Counted from the stretch's first letter, positions 47,973 to 59,400 are shown. The stretch: 64,000 nt of DNA from Pseudomonas sp. URMO17WK12:I2 (GCF_003253735.1 NZ_QKYW01000002.1:272367-336366); one strand, 5' to 3'. The notes: generated by a model from the sequence alone, not told the origin. Numbers and translations: made by a program.

Positions 47973-48616
47973 TTGCTCACCTCATCTCGATGACCAGCGC
48001 AAACCGGCAAAGGCCGCAGCATACCTGCCAAGGTGTTGAAAATTAACCCCAAATTGGCCGCACCAAAATTGTGCGAAATCCGCAAAATCAGTTTTTCCAA
48101 TGCACCATATTGTTTCCCAAAGTAAACATCGCCCTACACATTCAGACGCCAACTAAAACTCATTATCAATAACCGCACCATATAGATAGCAAGCTACTAA
48201 GAAGCATGCTAACAAGAGCGCAGAAAAACGGGTGTTTAGGTCGATAATCTGTACCTTCTGATAAAAACATCTACGCAAACTCCAGTAATTCAGCACCCTT
48301 GACTCTTTTGAGCACGGCTTTTGCTTTAAAGCCCGCAACGCTCCCGAATGGGGCCCTGCGGTAACGCTTCCAGGCCCTGTAATAGAGCTGTAAATCGTTG
48401 GATGGTACTCAGTCGGTGAGCTTTGTCTGGTTGCGACGTACCTTTTGCACGCAACGACAAGTGCGAGGGTTGCGACGAAATGGATAGATCGAAACTATCG
48501 CCATACAAAGTGCCGTGCTATAAGTTCCATCCGACACAAAAAGAAATAGAGCTGCTCGCCATAACAACCTTATTGAGCAGCGGTAGTACTCTTCTAAACC
48601 AAAGGAGCAAATCACG
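47973..48616. other. Long AT-rich spacer upstream of the OprD porin
   Basis: This 644-base stretch is clearly richer in A and T than its neighbours and contains no convincing gene. It holds a direct repeat GGTTGCGACG (about 48429 and 48468). It also holds an AAAAAGAA run near 48538, which fits the AANAANAA motif of Hfq/Crc targets, in what would be the porin leader. It probably carries the promoters of the divergent HIT operon and the porin, with a long regulated leader. Confidence 0.5.
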
Positions 48617-49873
48617 ATGCGAGTGATGAAGTGGAGCGTAATCGCCCTGGCTGTGGCCGCGGGTACCTCTCAGATGGCAGTGGCTTCGGAGCAGTCCGAG
48701 TCGAAGGGTTTCGTTGAAGACAGCACCCTGTCGCTCCTGGCGCGCAGCATGTACTACAACCGCGATGCACGTAACGGCTCGGCTCGCCCCAGCGACACCA
48801 ACCGCCGTAATGGTTATTCCGAGGAGTGGGGCGCCAGTGCCCGGGCACTGTTCGAATCCGGCTTTACCCAAGGTACCGTCGGTTTCGGCGTTAACGCTTA
48901 TGCTGGCGCTCTGTGGCAGCTTGACACCGGTGGCGGCCGCCGCGGTGTTGGCATGTTTCCGGAAAACGAAGGCAAGGATCTGAGCATCGCCAACGCTGCA
49001 GTCAAAGCACGTATTTCCAGCACTACACTGACCTACGGCTCACAGATGCCAGCCCTACCGGTCCTGGCCTATGATGACGGCCGTCTGCTGCCGGAAACCT
49101 TCGAAGGCACCATGATCACCAGCAAAGAGATCGAAGGTCTCGAGCTGAATGCAGGTCGCTTCACCGCACAAAATGAAATGCGCCAATCCGGCCGCGACAG
49201 CGCTGGCTTGAAGTCCATCAACGTGGCGGGTGGCTCCTACGCTTTCACCAAAGACTTCAGCGCTGCGCTCTACTACAGCGACCTGGAAGACCGCTACAAG
49301 CGTAAGTATGCCAACCTGAACTACAACCTGCCGCTGACCGAAGAGCAAGCCCTGGGCTTCGACTTCAACATCTACAAGAGCGACTACGATCGTCAGTTCG
49401 GCGGTGGCGACAACACCATCTGGAGCCTGGCAGCCAAGTACAGCGTTGGCGCTCATGCCTTCATTCTGGCCCACCAGCGCAACACCGGTGATCGTGGCTT
49501 CGATTACGGCGTAGGCGATGGCGGTGGCGCGATTTTCGTAGCCAACAGCTTCCTGTCCGACTTCAACCAGGAAGACGAGCGCAGCTGGCAAGCCAGCTAC
49601 GAGCTGGACTTTGCCACTTATGGCGTACCAGGCCTGAGCTTCAAAACCGCTTACATTTGGGCTGATAACATCCAGACCGCCGCAAGCAACGACGGTAAAG
49701 AACACGAGTTCTTCAACCAGGTTAAGTACACCGTTCAAAACGGCCCGGCCAAGGATCTGTCCTTCCGCCTGCGTGGCTCGGTTCTGCGCGCCAACTCGGA
49801 CGTCAGTGCCCAAAACGTTCAAGACACCAACGAAGTTCGCTTCTACGTGAACTACCCGCTCAGCGTTCTGTAA
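48617..49873 (+). CDS. oprD: OprD-family outer membrane porin
   Basis: The 418-residue protein has a signal peptide (about 1-24, ending VAS) and the OprD/OccD beta-barrel sequence. The N-terminal block FVEDSTLSLLARSMYYNRDAR and the C-terminal FYVNYPLSVL are family features. The position between the HIT/slyX genes and proS matches PAO1 oprD (PA0958), the basic amino-acid and carbapenem channel. Subfamily assignment from sequence alone is not certain. AAGGAG lies ten bases upstream of the ATG, and a strong terminator follows. Confidence 0.9.
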   Translation: MRVMKWSVIALAVAAGTSQMAVASEQSESKGFVEDSTLSLLARSMYYNRDARNGSARPSDTNRRNGYSEEWGASARALFESGFTQGTVGFGVNAYAGALWQLDTGGGRRGVGMFPENEGKDLSIANAAVKARISSTTLTYGSQMPALPVLAYDDGRLLPETFEGTMITSKEIEGLELNAGRFTAQNEMRQSGRDSAGLKSINVAGGSYAFTKDFSAALYYSDLEDRYKRKYANLNYNLPLTEEQALGFDFNIYKSDYDRQFGGGDNTIWSLAAKYSVGAHAFILAHQRNTGDRGFDYGVGDGGGAIFVANSFLSDFNQEDERSWQASYELDFATYGVPGLSFKTAYIWADNIQTAASNDGKEHEFFNQVKYTVQNGPAKDLSFRLRGSVLRANSDVSAQNVQDTNEVRFYVNYPLSVL

Positions 49874-49899
49874 TCTCGCGCAAGCCTGATAGCAGTTCG

Positions 49900-49927
49900 A
49901 AAAACCCGGCTTCGGCCGGGTTTTTTA
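49900..49927 (+). terminator. Rho-independent terminator of the OprD porin gene
   Basis: AAAACCCGGC and GCCGGGTTTT pair across a TTCG loop and are followed by TTATTG. It begins 27 bases after the porin stop. Confidence 0.92.
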
Positions 49928-50122
49928 TTGCCCATCAGATGCTCATCACATGGATGCACCGGGCCACGATAAGCCTGCTGTCCGCGGCTCCACGGAGCAA
50001 TCGACCACACAGCTGCTTCCCACAATCATCCCTCGGCACTTCGCATCCTGTACGCCACCAGCCACGCGCCGTACAATGCCGAGCGATAAAAATCCCCTTT
50101 GCTACCGACAGAACGGCCCATC

Positions 50123-51838
50123 ATGCGTACCAGTCAGTTCCTGCTTTCGACCCTCAAAGAAACGCCCTCCGATGCTGTGGTGATCAGCCACCAGCTGCTG
50201 CTGCGCGCCGGCATGATCCGCAAGCTGGCATCCGGCCTGTACACCTGGCTGCCGATGGGCCTGCGCACCCTGCGCAAGGTGGAGAGAATCGTACGCGAAG
50301 AGATGGACGCCGCCGGTGCGCTGGAGGTGCTGATGCCCGCCATCCAGCCCGCCGAACTGTGGCAGGAGTCTGGCCGCTGGGTGCAATATGGCCCGGAGCT
50401 GCTGCGCGTGAAGGACCGCCATGACCGTGAATTCTGCGTGGGCCCGACCCACGAGGAAGTGATCACCGACCTGGCCCGCAACGAGTTGAACAGCTACAAG
50501 CAGCTGCCGCTGAACCTCTATCAGATCCAGACCAAGTTCCGCGACGAGATCCGCCCGCGCTTCGGCCTGATGCGTGGCCGCGAGTTCATCATGAAGGACG
50601 CCTACTCCTTCCATGCCGACCAGGCTTCCCTGCAGCAGACCTACGACCGCATGCACCAGGCCTACTGCAACATCTTCACCCGCCTGGGCCTGAACTTCCG
50701 CCCGGTGGAGGCTGACAACGGTTCCATCGGTGGCGCCGGCTCCCACGAATTCCACGTGCTGGCCGAGTCGGGCGAAGACGATATCGTGTTCAGCAACGCG
50801 TCCGACTACGCCGCCAATATCGAGAAGGCCGAAGCCATTCCTCGCGAGTCTGCCCGCCCGGCGCCGAGCGAGGAGCTGCGCCTGGTCGACACCCCGAACG
50901 CCAAGACCATCCAGCAACTGGTGGAAGGCTACGACCTGCCCATCGAGCGCACCATCAAGACGCTGATCGTGCATGCCGAAGAAGAGGGCAAACTGATCGC
51001 CCTGATCGTTCGCGGTGACCACGAGCTGAACGAGATCAAAGCCGCCAATCAGCCTGGCGTCGCCAGCCCACTGGTGATGGCCTCGGATGCCGAGCTGCGT
51101 GACGCCATCGGCGCCGGCGCTGGCTCCCTGGGCCCGCTGAACCTGCCACTGCCGATCATCATCGATCGCTCGGTGGAGCTGATGAGCGATTTCGCCATTG
51201 GTGCCAACATCGACGACAAGCATTACTTCGGTGTGAACTGGGAGCGCGACCTGCCGGTACCGACCGTTGCCGACCTGCGCAACGTGGTGGCCGGCGACCC
51301 GAGCCCGGATGGCAAAGGCACCCTGGAGATCAAGCGCGGCATCGAGGTTGGCCATATCTTCCAGCTCGGTACCAAGTACAGCGAAGCGATGAACTGCCAG
51401 GTGCTGGGCGAGAACGGCAAGCCGGTCGTGCTGAGCATGGGCTGCTACGGCATTGGCGTGTCCCGCGTGGTGGCTGCCGCCATCGAGCAGAACAGCGACG
51501 AGCGCGGCATCATCTGGAACGACGCCCTGGCCCCGTTCCAGATCGCCCTGGTACCGCTGCGCTACGAAACCGACGCGGTGCGCGAAGCCACCGACAAGCT
51601 GTATGGCGAACTGACTGCCGCCGGCTTCGAAGTTTTGCTCGACGACCGTGACAAAAAGACCAGTCCGGGCATCAAATTCGCAGACATGGAACTGATCGGC
51701 ATTCCGCATCGCATCGTGGTCAGCGATCGCGGCCTGGCCGACGGGAACCTGGAGTACAAGAGCCGCCTGGAAACCGAGGCTCAGCCAGTCGCCGTCGGCG
51801 AGATCCTGTCGTTCATCCAGAACCGTATCCGCCGCTAA
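50123..51838 (+). CDS. proS: Prolyl-tRNA synthetase, bacterial type with editing domain
   Basis: The 571-residue class II synthetase starts [15 protein letters not shown]. Its catalytic core has GPTHEEV (motif 2 region) and [17 protein letters not shown]. An INS editing domain (about residues 225-405) removes mischarged Ala-tRNA-Pro. Motif 3 is GCYGIGVSR, and an anticodon-binding domain ends the protein. The ATG at 50123 is the family start; eight residues of upstream open frame are not conserved. It is followed 17 bases later by a lipoprotein gene on the same strand. Confidence 0.97.
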   Translation: MRTSQFLLSTLKETPSDAVVISHQLLLRAGMIRKLASGLYTWLPMGLRTLRKVERIVREEMDAAGALEVLMPAIQPAELWQESGRWVQYGPELLRVKDRHDREFCVGPTHEEVITDLARNELNSYKQLPLNLYQIQTKFRDEIRPRFGLMRGREFIMKDAYSFHADQASLQQTYDRMHQAYCNIFTRLGLNFRPVEADNGSIGGAGSHEFHVLAESGEDDIVFSNASDYAANIEKAEAIPRESARPAPSEELRLVDTPNAKTIQQLVEGYDLPIERTIKTLIVHAEEEGKLIALIVRGDHELNEIKAANQPGVASPLVMASDAELRDAIGAGAGSLGPLNLPLPIIIDRSVELMSDFAIGANIDDKHYFGVNWERDLPVPTVADLRNVVAGDPSPDGKGTLEIKRGIEVGHIFQLGTKYSEAMNCQVLGENGKPVVLSMGCYGIGVSRVVAAAIEQNSDERGIIWNDALAPFQIALVPLRYETDAVREATDKLYGELTAAGFEVLLDDRDKKTSPGIKFADMELIGIPHRIVVSDRGLADGNLEYKSRLETEAQPVAVGEILSFIQNRIRR

Positions 51839-51855
51839 CCCCCTAAAGAGCCGTC

Positions 51856-52809
51856 ATGTTCAAGCGAAGCACCCTACGCCTTCTTGGCGCCACCACCTGT
51901 GGTGCCCTATTTCTCGCTGGCTGCGCCAACCATTTGCCGCAGCGCAGCGAGCACGAAGAGCGTGTCGAACGCAAACTGCTGAGCCACAGCCTGCAGATCG
52001 ACGTGGGGCAGCCCGAGGTACTGGAGCTGCCCCAGCGGCGGGTGCGCGTGCAGGAACAGAAGGTCTTCGAGGTGACGCCCTTCGAGGTCACCCGTCACTA
52101 CGACCGCTATACGCCGTATCAGCCATGGCGCGAGCTTTATGAAGTCCCGCTGGGCGCGGTGGCCATAGTCGGCGGCGTCGGTGCCAACGTGCTTAACGTG
52201 GTGGCGCTCGGGCGCATTCCGGATACCGCCACCAAGGACTGGATCAGCTATGGCGTAGCGGGCGTCAACCCGTTCATAAACGTCGAGTCCAATGGCCGCT
52301 CGCAGCAGAACCTGGCCGGCATCGACGAGAAGCGTCAGGAAACCCGCACGGATTACTCCAGCCTGCCCTGGGCCGAACGACCGGTGATGATCAAGGCCGG
52401 CGCGCAAACCCATGAGCTGCTCACCGACCGCAATGGAGTGCTGCGCCTCAACCTGCTCGATGGCCCATTCGCCGATCAGGACATCGCCCGGGTCGGCACC
52501 CTGCTGCTGACCGTCACCGACGAGCAGGACGCGACCAGCGCAGAGGCGACCTTGCTGGTCAGCCGCACGCTGCGTGGCAAACTGCGTGAAGCCCATGACC
52601 TGATCTATGACGACCTTGAGGGAGCGGAAGTCGAGCAGTGGGTGCATCGCGTCAAGCGCCTGTCCGACCTGGGCCTCGAAGAAGAAGCCAGCGAGCTGGA
52701 ACAGAGCCTGATCGAACTGACCCGCAACGACCCTGAACTGCAGGCCGAATTCCTGCGTTCGCTCAACCAGAACGCCGGGCGACTGGCTGCCGACCCGGGC
52801 GAGGACTAG
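51856..52809 (+). CDS. Uncharacterised lipoprotein downstream of proS
   Basis: The 317-residue protein has a lipoprotein signal with lipobox LAGC and the acylated cysteine at C23. The mature part is charged and mostly beta-rich to about residue 230, with one hydrophobic stretch (VPLGAVAIVGGVGANVLNVVAL, about 98-119). An acidic helical tail follows. I do not recognise a domain. It follows proS by 17 bases, and a gene in this place is conserved in P. aeruginosa (PA0955 region). It probably sits in the outer membrane facing the periplasm. Confidence 0.8.
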   Translation: MFKRSTLRLLGATTCGALFLAGCANHLPQRSEHEERVERKLLSHSLQIDVGQPEVLELPQRRVRVQEQKVFEVTPFEVTRHYDRYTPYQPWRELYEVPLGAVAIVGGVGANVLNVVALGRIPDTATKDWISYGVAGVNPFINVESNGRSQQNLAGIDEKRQETRTDYSSLPWAERPVMIKAGAQTHELLTDRNGVLRLNLLDGPFADQDIARVGTLLLTVTDEQDATSAEATLLVSRTLRGKLREAHDLIYDDLEGAEVEQWVHRVKRLSDLGLEEEASELEQSLIELTRNDPELQAEFLRSLNQNAGRLAADPGED

Positions 52810-52813
52810 GCCA

Positions 52814-53089
52814 CTAACGCCGAATCTCGAACCCTGGCGCGTCCTGTACCGGGCGCTCGCGCAGCGTCAGCGATACCACGCGAGCGCCTGAAGGCCCATG
52901 TTCGAGCCATTGGGCCAGCGAATGCACCGCGCCCTCCTCGCCCTCGAACGAGATCTCCACGCGACCATCGGGCAGATTGCGCACCCAGCCTGACAACTGC
53001 AAACGCCTGGCCTCGACGGCCGTGCTTTGGCGAAAACCGACACCCTGCACACGCCCTTCGACATACCCGTGCCGACCCACGATGGCCAT
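52814..53089 (-). CDS. Acylphosphatase
   Basis: The 91-residue protein is an acylphosphatase, hydrolysing acyl phosphates such as carbamoyl phosphate. The active-site arginine is R20 in GRVQGVGFR and the asparagine is N38 in GWVRNLPDGRVEI. The start at 53089 (MAIVGRHG) is four bases after the TlpA-like gene stop, so the two are co-transcribed. It converges with the lipoprotein gene, leaving only four bases between the stops. Confidence 0.93.
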   Translation of the reverse strand: MAIVGRHGYVEGRVQGVGFRQSTAVEARRLQLSGWVRNLPDGRVEISFEGEEGAVHSLAQWLEHGPSGARVVSLTLRERPVQDAPGFEIRR

Positions 53090-53093
53090 TGCC

Positions 53094-53573
53094 TCAACTC
53101 TCCTGGCGCAGCGCTGCCAGCCGCGCCTTGAGGCCTTCGGCGGTCTGCTCACCGAGCAGACGCTCACGCACCTTGCCCTGGTCATCGACGATATAGGTGA
53201 CCGGCAGTGCATCGCTGGGCGGCAGCCCGTAGCGCTCCGCGGGATCCTTGGCCAGCACCGTGAATTCGATACCCAGCGCCTTGGCCGCCTTGCCGAGCTC
53301 ATCGCCCTGCAGGCCATCGAAATTGACACCGAACACACCCACCGACTGGTTTTCCAACTCCGCAGCCAGGGCATTCAACTCGGGGATCTCGGAGCGGCAG
53401 GGACCACACCACTCGGCCCAATAATTGATAACCAGCCACTGGCCTTCAACGCGCTCAACCGCTACCTTCTGCCCATGCTGATCGACACCGACGTCATCCG
53501 TGCAACCTGCCAACAGCACAGCGGCGATGAGCACCATCATGAGCCGAATGACTGACTGGACTCGCTTTACCAT
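53094..53573 (-). CDS. TlpA-like thioredoxin-fold lipoprotein
   Basis: The protein of about 159 residues has a lipoprotein signal (LLAGC, C24) and a TlpA/ResA-type thioredoxin domain with the redox motif WCGPC (C56 and C59). The cis-proline block is in ALPVTYIVDDQG. It should reduce periplasmic disulfides, perhaps in cytochrome maturation or oxidative defence. I chose the ATG at 53573, which has GAGG nine bases upstream; an ATG at 53588 lacks a ribosome-binding site. It precedes the acylphosphatase gene in the operon and is divergent from the PilZ-like gene. Confidence 0.9.
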   Translation of the reverse strand: MVKRVQSVIRLMMVLIAAVLLAGCTDDVGVDQHGQKVAVERVEGQWLVINYWAEWCGPCRSEIPELNALAAELENQSVGVFGVNFDGLQGDELGKAAKALGIEFTVLAKDPAERYGLPPSDALPVTYIVDDQGKVRERLLGEQTAEGLKARLAALRQES

Positions 53574-53603
53574 GGAAATGGTCCTCATACCGATAAGGTT
53601 GCT

Positions 53604-55004
53604 ATGACACTGGATGCCCTGCAGCTCGACGTACCTGACGCGCTTCAGACCGACTTGATCGACCAGGCAACGCTCGGCGGCAGCCTGACTGCAGCGCGCC
53701 AGCTGTCGGCTGATGCTGGCCTGCAGGAAGTCATCGCCCTGCTCGCGCGCCTGAATCGCAGCGCGATGACCTTACTCGAAAGACAGCGGGCGCTGCAAAA
53801 CTTCAGCGATGAGTATCGCCACTACAGCACGCAAGCTGGCCTCGCCGCTGGCGCTGAACAAAGGCTGCAGTTGTGTGCCGAGCTGGCCATGGGTTACAAA
53901 CGCCTGCTGCTGCAGATACTGCAGGGCCACAAACCGTCCCAGCCGCACCTCGCCTGGTGCCTGTACATGGCGGAACACTTCATCGCCCAGACCCTACTGC
54001 AGCATTGCCAGCAATACCGTGAGCCGGATACCAGCCTGTGGCGCGACAGCCACCTGCTGTACTGGCTGGGTGAGCAGCACGGCTGCCTCGACGAACCGGT
54101 GGCAGCAGCATTCATCCCCACACCGGCCGACACCCTGCGCGGCCTCTACCAGCAGACCCTGCTGCTGGCACTGAGCAATCCACCGCATCTGCACCCGGAT
54201 GAATGCCAGCGGCTGTTTGCCGCCCTGGCACCGTTGGCGGCCCTCGCCCGCCTGCTGCCCTGGGACGCGGAAGACAAATCCGAAGGCCCGCTGATCGACC
54301 TGCACGGCAGGCAGGCATACCTGACCCATCAACAGCGCCCGCCAACCGGCAGTGACCACCTACGCCGCCTGGAACTGGGCGCGCTGCTGGTCGCACTTGG
54401 CGAGCCAGCGCCGCTACGCAGCGCTGGCGAGCGCGAGCTGCTCGAGCGCGTGCATCATCACTGGCTGGGTACCGACCAACGTCGCCATTCACGCACTCCG
54501 CAGCAAAGCGACTGCCGTCTGGCCATCGGCATACCGGCCATTCATGCCCAGCTTCTGGAGCAGCGGCCGCACTGCACACCTGGGCAGATTCTCGATATCG
54601 GCCCAGGCGGCGCCCGCCTGCTGTGCTCGGCACAGGCCGCCGACAGCTTGCCGATCGGTCAACTGGTGCTGCTGATTGCCGACAGTGATGTGTTGGCCCT
54701 GGTGTGCTGGCGCCACCTCAACGGCGAGGGACTTCATCTCGGCCTGCGTTACCTCAAGGGCCTGGCACAACCGACCTGGCTGAGGCGTACGCCCAGCAGC
54801 CAACCGCACCTGGGTATCCTGCAGAGCACGCCAAAACCACGCGAGGGATGGCACCACGGCCTGTGGGTGCCCCACAACCAGTTCAGCGACGGTGAAAACC
54901 TGTGGCTGCAGCTGCCCAATGCGGTCAACCAGAACCGCCTGCAATTGCCAGCCTGCAACCTGGCCAGCGCCACGGTGAGCCGCCACCCGCTGGAACTGCC
55001 CTGA
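53604..55004 (+). CDS. Large helical protein with a C-terminal PilZ-like domain
   Basis: The 466-residue cytoplasmic protein is mostly alpha-helical to about residue 285. A PilZ-like domain follows: RRHSR at 293-297 fits the RxxxR element and D331-I-G-P-G-G336 the DxSxxG element, with Ser replaced by Gly, and LGLRYL closes the fold. PilZ domains bind cyclic di-GMP. The altered motif leaves binding open. The last 80 residues show no recognisable motif. It is divergent from the TlpA-like gene. A functional role cannot be assigned. Confidence 0.7.
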   Translation: MTLDALQLDVPDALQTDLIDQATLGGSLTAARQLSADAGLQEVIALLARLNRSAMTLLERQRALQNFSDEYRHYSTQAGLAAGAEQRLQLCAELAMGYKRLLLQILQGHKPSQPHLAWCLYMAEHFIAQTLLQHCQQYREPDTSLWRDSHLLYWLGEQHGCLDEPVAAAFIPTPADTLRGLYQQTLLLALSNPPHLHPDECQRLFAALAPLAALARLLPWDAEDKSEGPLIDLHGRQAYLTHQQRPPTGSDHLRRLELGALLVALGEPAPLRSAGERELLERVHHHWLGTDQRRHSRTPQQSDCRLAIGIPAIHAQLLEQRPHCTPGQILDIGPGGARLLCSAQAADSLPIGQLVLLIADSDVLALVCWRHLNGEGLHLGLRYLKGLAQPTWLRRTPSSQPHLGILQSTPKPREGWHHGLWVPHNQFSDGENLWLQLPNAVNQNRLQLPACNLASATVSRHPLELP

Positions 55005-55107
55005 ATGCGAACCCGGTCACGCACAAGGGCGGCCTGGCGCACAGTTTGATCAAGGGCATCCTTCTTATACTTCCCCGCTGACGTCCTTCGCCAGCCAGGG
55101 AGCCCGC

Positions 55108-55506
55108 ATGCCCAACGCCCATGACACACTGATCGGCCAAGTACCTGCACACCTCATCCAGAGCGCCCACCTGCGACTGACCGACTACGATGGACGAGTC
55201 GCAGAATTCAATATCGCCGCCTGGCTTCACGTGCCCGGCCAGGCAGGCAGCCTGGTATCGCTGCAGGTTCGTTATCGCGATGGCGATCAAGTGCGCTCGA
55301 TCAATCTGGATCACGCCAAGGTGGGCGGGCAAGACAGAATCCTGCTTTCAGGTATCGCACGCTTGCCGGTGAAGCAGCGTATCGAAGAGATGCAGATACG
55401 TCTGCGCTCGGCGCAGCTGCAGGTCGAGGTGAAAGTCGAAGAGCTCTTCGTGCAGGCCGTCGAACAGGCGATTGCCCAGCCACTGGCCAGTCAGGGCAAC
55501 GCCTGA
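55108..55506 (+). CDS. Conserved hypothetical cytoplasmic protein
   Basis: The 132-residue protein begins MPNAHDTLIGQVPAHLIQSA. It has a mixed beta-strand N-terminal half and a helical C-terminal third (RIEEMQIRLRSAQLQVEVKVEELFVQ). I see no signal peptide, membrane segment or known motif. It follows the PilZ-like gene by 103 bases on the same strand and converges with a small gene whose end overlaps it by 16 bases. Function unknown. Confidence 0.65.
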   Translation: MPNAHDTLIGQVPAHLIQSAHLRLTDYDGRVAEFNIAAWLHVPGQAGSLVSLQVRYRDGDQVRSINLDHAKVGGQDRILLSGIARLPVKQRIEEMQIRLRSAQLQVEVKVEELFVQAVEQAIAQPLASQGNA

Positions 55507-55697
55507 TTGACCGCCACAGGGGCCTCGCATGCCACCTGCGACGGCGGCTCGCTCGCTGCCGGCCAGCCCCTTGCGCTGGTGACCAGCGACTCGGGCCAGC
55601 GGCTGAAGCACAGACCGGTGATGCGATTGAGGTTCTCCAGCGCACGCTCACTATTACGCGCATGCAGCATCACGACCTGGGCGGGTGGTTTGAGCAT
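55491..55697 (-). CDS. Small conserved-looking hypothetical protein
   Basis: A 68-residue frame begins MLKPPAQVVMLHARNSERAL and contains ENLNRITGLCFSRWPESL. The N-terminal two thirds look like a structured helical protein, and the tail is low complexity. I believe similar short proteins occur in other pseudomonads, but I cannot verify it. The ribosome-binding site is weak. It is convergent with the 132-residue gene and lies downstream of yihY's stop on the other side of a 116-base gap. Confidence 0.5.
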   Translation of the reverse strand: MLKPPAQVVMLHARNSERALENLNRITGLCFSRWPESLVTSARGWPAASEPPSQVACEAPVAVNQALP

Positions 55698-55813
55698 TGC
55701 AGGACTCTTGCTGATGCGATATCGACTTAAAACAGCATAGCCAGAAACATGCCATCCTACTGACGCCAATGAGATGGCGGCACTGGATGGTATTGCCTCC
55801 CGCGATGGGACGC

Positions 55814-57076
55814 TCACAGGTGCCGAGAAACGTCACTTCCTGTCGCTGACGCCGCTGCCCTGCCCTGCCCTTCCAGCCAATGCGCCAGGCTGTCGCCGAA
55901 CAGCAGGGTCTGCTCCTCGTGCAGCCTGCGCAGTGCATCACGCAGCGCTGGATACCAGGGCTCGTCCAGCTCCTCGGGCAACTGGCTCAAATGAGGCAAC
56001 GGCCACGGGCTGCGCTCGAACAGCTGCTGCAACGAGTAATGGGACAGATCACGGCTGAGCATCCAGCTATCGCCACCGGTGCTGGCGACCAGGCGCTGGC
56101 TTTCCAGAAAGCTCAGCACCTCCCCCCACTCATGCTCGGGCAGCAACCAGCCTTGGCGCTGAATATCGCGATGGCGCACCTTGAGCCCAGTGCGCTGACG
56201 CCCATGAAACACCCGCAGGATGCCCAGCAGCACCAGCGCCCGGGGCATCGCGCGCTTGCGCCACTGATGGGAAACTCCCAGGTTGCACACCAGTTCGGCA
56301 CCCAGCAGGACGATCAGCCAGGACAGGAACACCCACAACAGGAACAGCGGCACCGTGGCGAAGGCGCCGTAGATCAGCTGATAACCCGGGAAGAAGCGCA
56401 CGTAGAAACCAAAAATCGCCTTGGCCAGTTCCAGCAGTACAGCAGTGAACACGCCACCCCACAGGGCGTGGCGTAACGGAACCCGGGCATTGGGCACGGC
56501 CGCATACAGCAGGGTGAACGCCGCCACACTGAATAGCAGCGGTGTGAAGCGCAGCAGCGTCTGGGCACCGACCACCGCATCCGGCCCGCTGAGCAGAGAC
56601 AGCGAGGCGATATAGGTGCTCACGGCAAAACCGGCGCCCAGCAGCATAGGCCCAAGGCTGAGAATCGCCCAATAAAGCAGAAAGGTGGCAACGCCGCGAC
56701 GCGGTTGCCGCACCCGCCAGATGGTGTTGAACGTGCGCTCGATGGTCACCAGCATCCAGAACGCGGTGACTGCCAGCACCCCTACGCCGATCCAGGTCAG
56801 CTGCCGTGCCTGGGTGGTGAAATTGCGCAGGTACTCCTGCAACGCTTCACCTGCAGACGGCACGAAGTTGTGAAAGATGAACGCCTGGATCTGCTCGCCG
56901 GTTCCCTGAAACGCCGGCACGGCCGACAGTACAGCGAAGCTAACCGTCATCATCGGCACCACCGCGAACAGCGTGGTATAGGTCAGTGCCGCCGCGTTAT
57001 CGGCACCGCGATTGTCGAAGAAGCGCTGCCAGAGGAATCGCCAGAACTCAAACCAATCGTGCAGACGCTGCTGCAT
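55814..57076 (-). CDS. YihY/UPF0761-family inner membrane protein
   Basis: The 420-residue protein has six membrane helices in residues 30-285, with the YihY hallmark block [20 protein letters not shown] and [18 protein letters not shown] winged-helix-like C-terminal domain (about 300-400) follows. Older annotations call the family ribonuclease BN, which is not its activity. The ATG at 57076 has GAGG five bases upstream; a much longer open frame upstream runs through the spacer and the arsC-like gene and is rejected. It is divergent from arsC. Confidence 0.92.
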   Translation of the reverse strand: MQQRLHDWFEFWRFLWQRFFDNRGADNAAALTYTTLFAVVPMMTVSFAVLSAVPAFQGTGEQIQAFIFHNFVPSAGEALQEYLRNFTTQARQLTWIGVGVLAVTAFWMLVTIERTFNTIWRVRQPRRGVATFLLYWAILSLGPMLLGAGFAVSTYIASLSLLSGPDAVVGAQTLLRFTPLLFSVAAFTLLYAAVPNARVPLRHALWGGVFTAVLLELAKAIFGFYVRFFPGYQLIYGAFATVPLFLLWVFLSWLIVLLGAELVCNLGVSHQWRKRAMPRALVLLGILRVFHGRQRTGLKVRHRDIQRQGWLLPEHEWGEVLSFLESQRLVASTGGDSWMLSRDLSHYSLQQLFERSPWPLPHLSQLPEELDEPWYPALRDALRRLHEEQTLLFGDSLAHWLEGQGRAAASATGSDVSRHL

Positions 57077-57301
57077 ACCCACCTCACAAGGGCAGTCGGA
57101 AACGTACGCATCATCGTCAGGCCGACACCATCGACGGCGCGGGCAATTCAGACGAGCGGAGAAAGCTGGCCACAAGCCATTGTGACGCATTACAGACGCT
57201 GGCTCGGCATTTAGGTTCGCCTCGATTGCCGCACCCCGTTCAGCGCAAGGCGCCGACGCGGTTAGAATAGCCGCCATCTGCCGCCAGAAGCGACGACCGC
57301 C

Positions 57302-58672
<1,371 letters not shown>

Positions 58673-58695
58673 AAGTTGTCCGGGACGAGGGCTGG

Positions 58696-59400
58696 CTACC
58701 AGTCCAGGGTTTCCTTGAGGAACGGAATGGTCAGCTTGCGCTTTTCCTGCAGCGAGGCCTGATCAAGGCGCTCGAGCAGCTCGAACAGCGCATTCATGCT
58801 GCGTTCGCCGCGGGTGAGGATGAAGCGCCCCACTTCATCGCTCATGTGCAGGCCGCGGCGCGAAGCACGCAGCTGCAGGGCGCGCAGCTTGTCCTCGTCG
58901 GACAGCGATTGCAGCTGGAACACCAGGGCCAGGGTCAGGCGGGACTTGAGGTCGGGTAGCTTGATTGGCAATGTGCGAGGCGAGGCATCGGCGGCCAGCA
59001 ACAGGCGCCGACCACTGTCGCGCAGGCGATTGAACAGGTGGAACAGCGCTTCTTCCCAGGCGCGCTGCCCGGCAGCGGCGTCCAGATCGTCCAAGCAGAC
59101 CAGCTCGAACTGCTCCAGATTGTCCAGAATCGCCGGGCCGTACTGCACCACCTCGCCCAACGGCAGATAGACGGCACGTTCGCCGAGCTGCTCGAAGCGC
59201 AGGCAGGCCGCCTGCAGCAGGTGGCTGCGCCCGACACCCTCGCCACCCCACAGGTAAATCAGGCTCTCGGTCCAGCCCGCCTCGGCTTCGCACAGGCGCT
59301 CCACGTACCCGAGGGCGGCAGCATTGGCACCCGGGTAGTAATTGGCGAAGGTGGCGTCGTCACGCAGACGCACACCCAGGGGCAGTTGGATCGGCTTCAT
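58696..59400 (-). CDS. hda: DnaA regulatory inactivator Hda
   Basis: The 234-residue AAA+ protein promotes hydrolysis of DnaA-bound ATP after replication starts. QLPLG at residues 5-9 is the sliding-clamp-binding motif. The nucleotide loop GGEGVGRSH has the usual Hda Arg in place of the Walker lysine, and Walker B is in LVCLDDLD. The C-terminal box VII-like region ends in ETLDW. It is transcribed from its own start 122 bases downstream of the AI-2E permease gene on the same strand. Confidence 0.95.
   Translation of the reverse strand: MKPIQLPLGVRLRDDATFANYYPGANAAALGYVERLCEAEAGWTESLIYLWGGEGVGRSHLLQAACLRFEQLGERAVYLPLGEVVQYGPAILDNLEQFELVCLDDLDAAAGQRAWEEALFHLFNRLRDSGRRLLLAADASPRTLPIKLPDLKSRLTLALVFQLQSLSDEDKLRALQLRASRRGLHMSDEVGRFILTRGERSMNALFELLERLDQASLQEKRKLTIPFLKETLDW

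Noticed and set aside
48149..48167. Fur-box-like sequence near CATTATC
   Set aside because: Only about 12 of 19 positions agree with the Fur consensus, and neither flanking gene is an obvious iron-uptake gene.
48153..48338. 61-codon minus-strand frame with a hydrophobic stretch in the spacer before the porin gene
   Set aside because: It has no convincing ribosome-binding site or recognisable family, and the AT-rich composition makes hydrophobic frames likely by chance.
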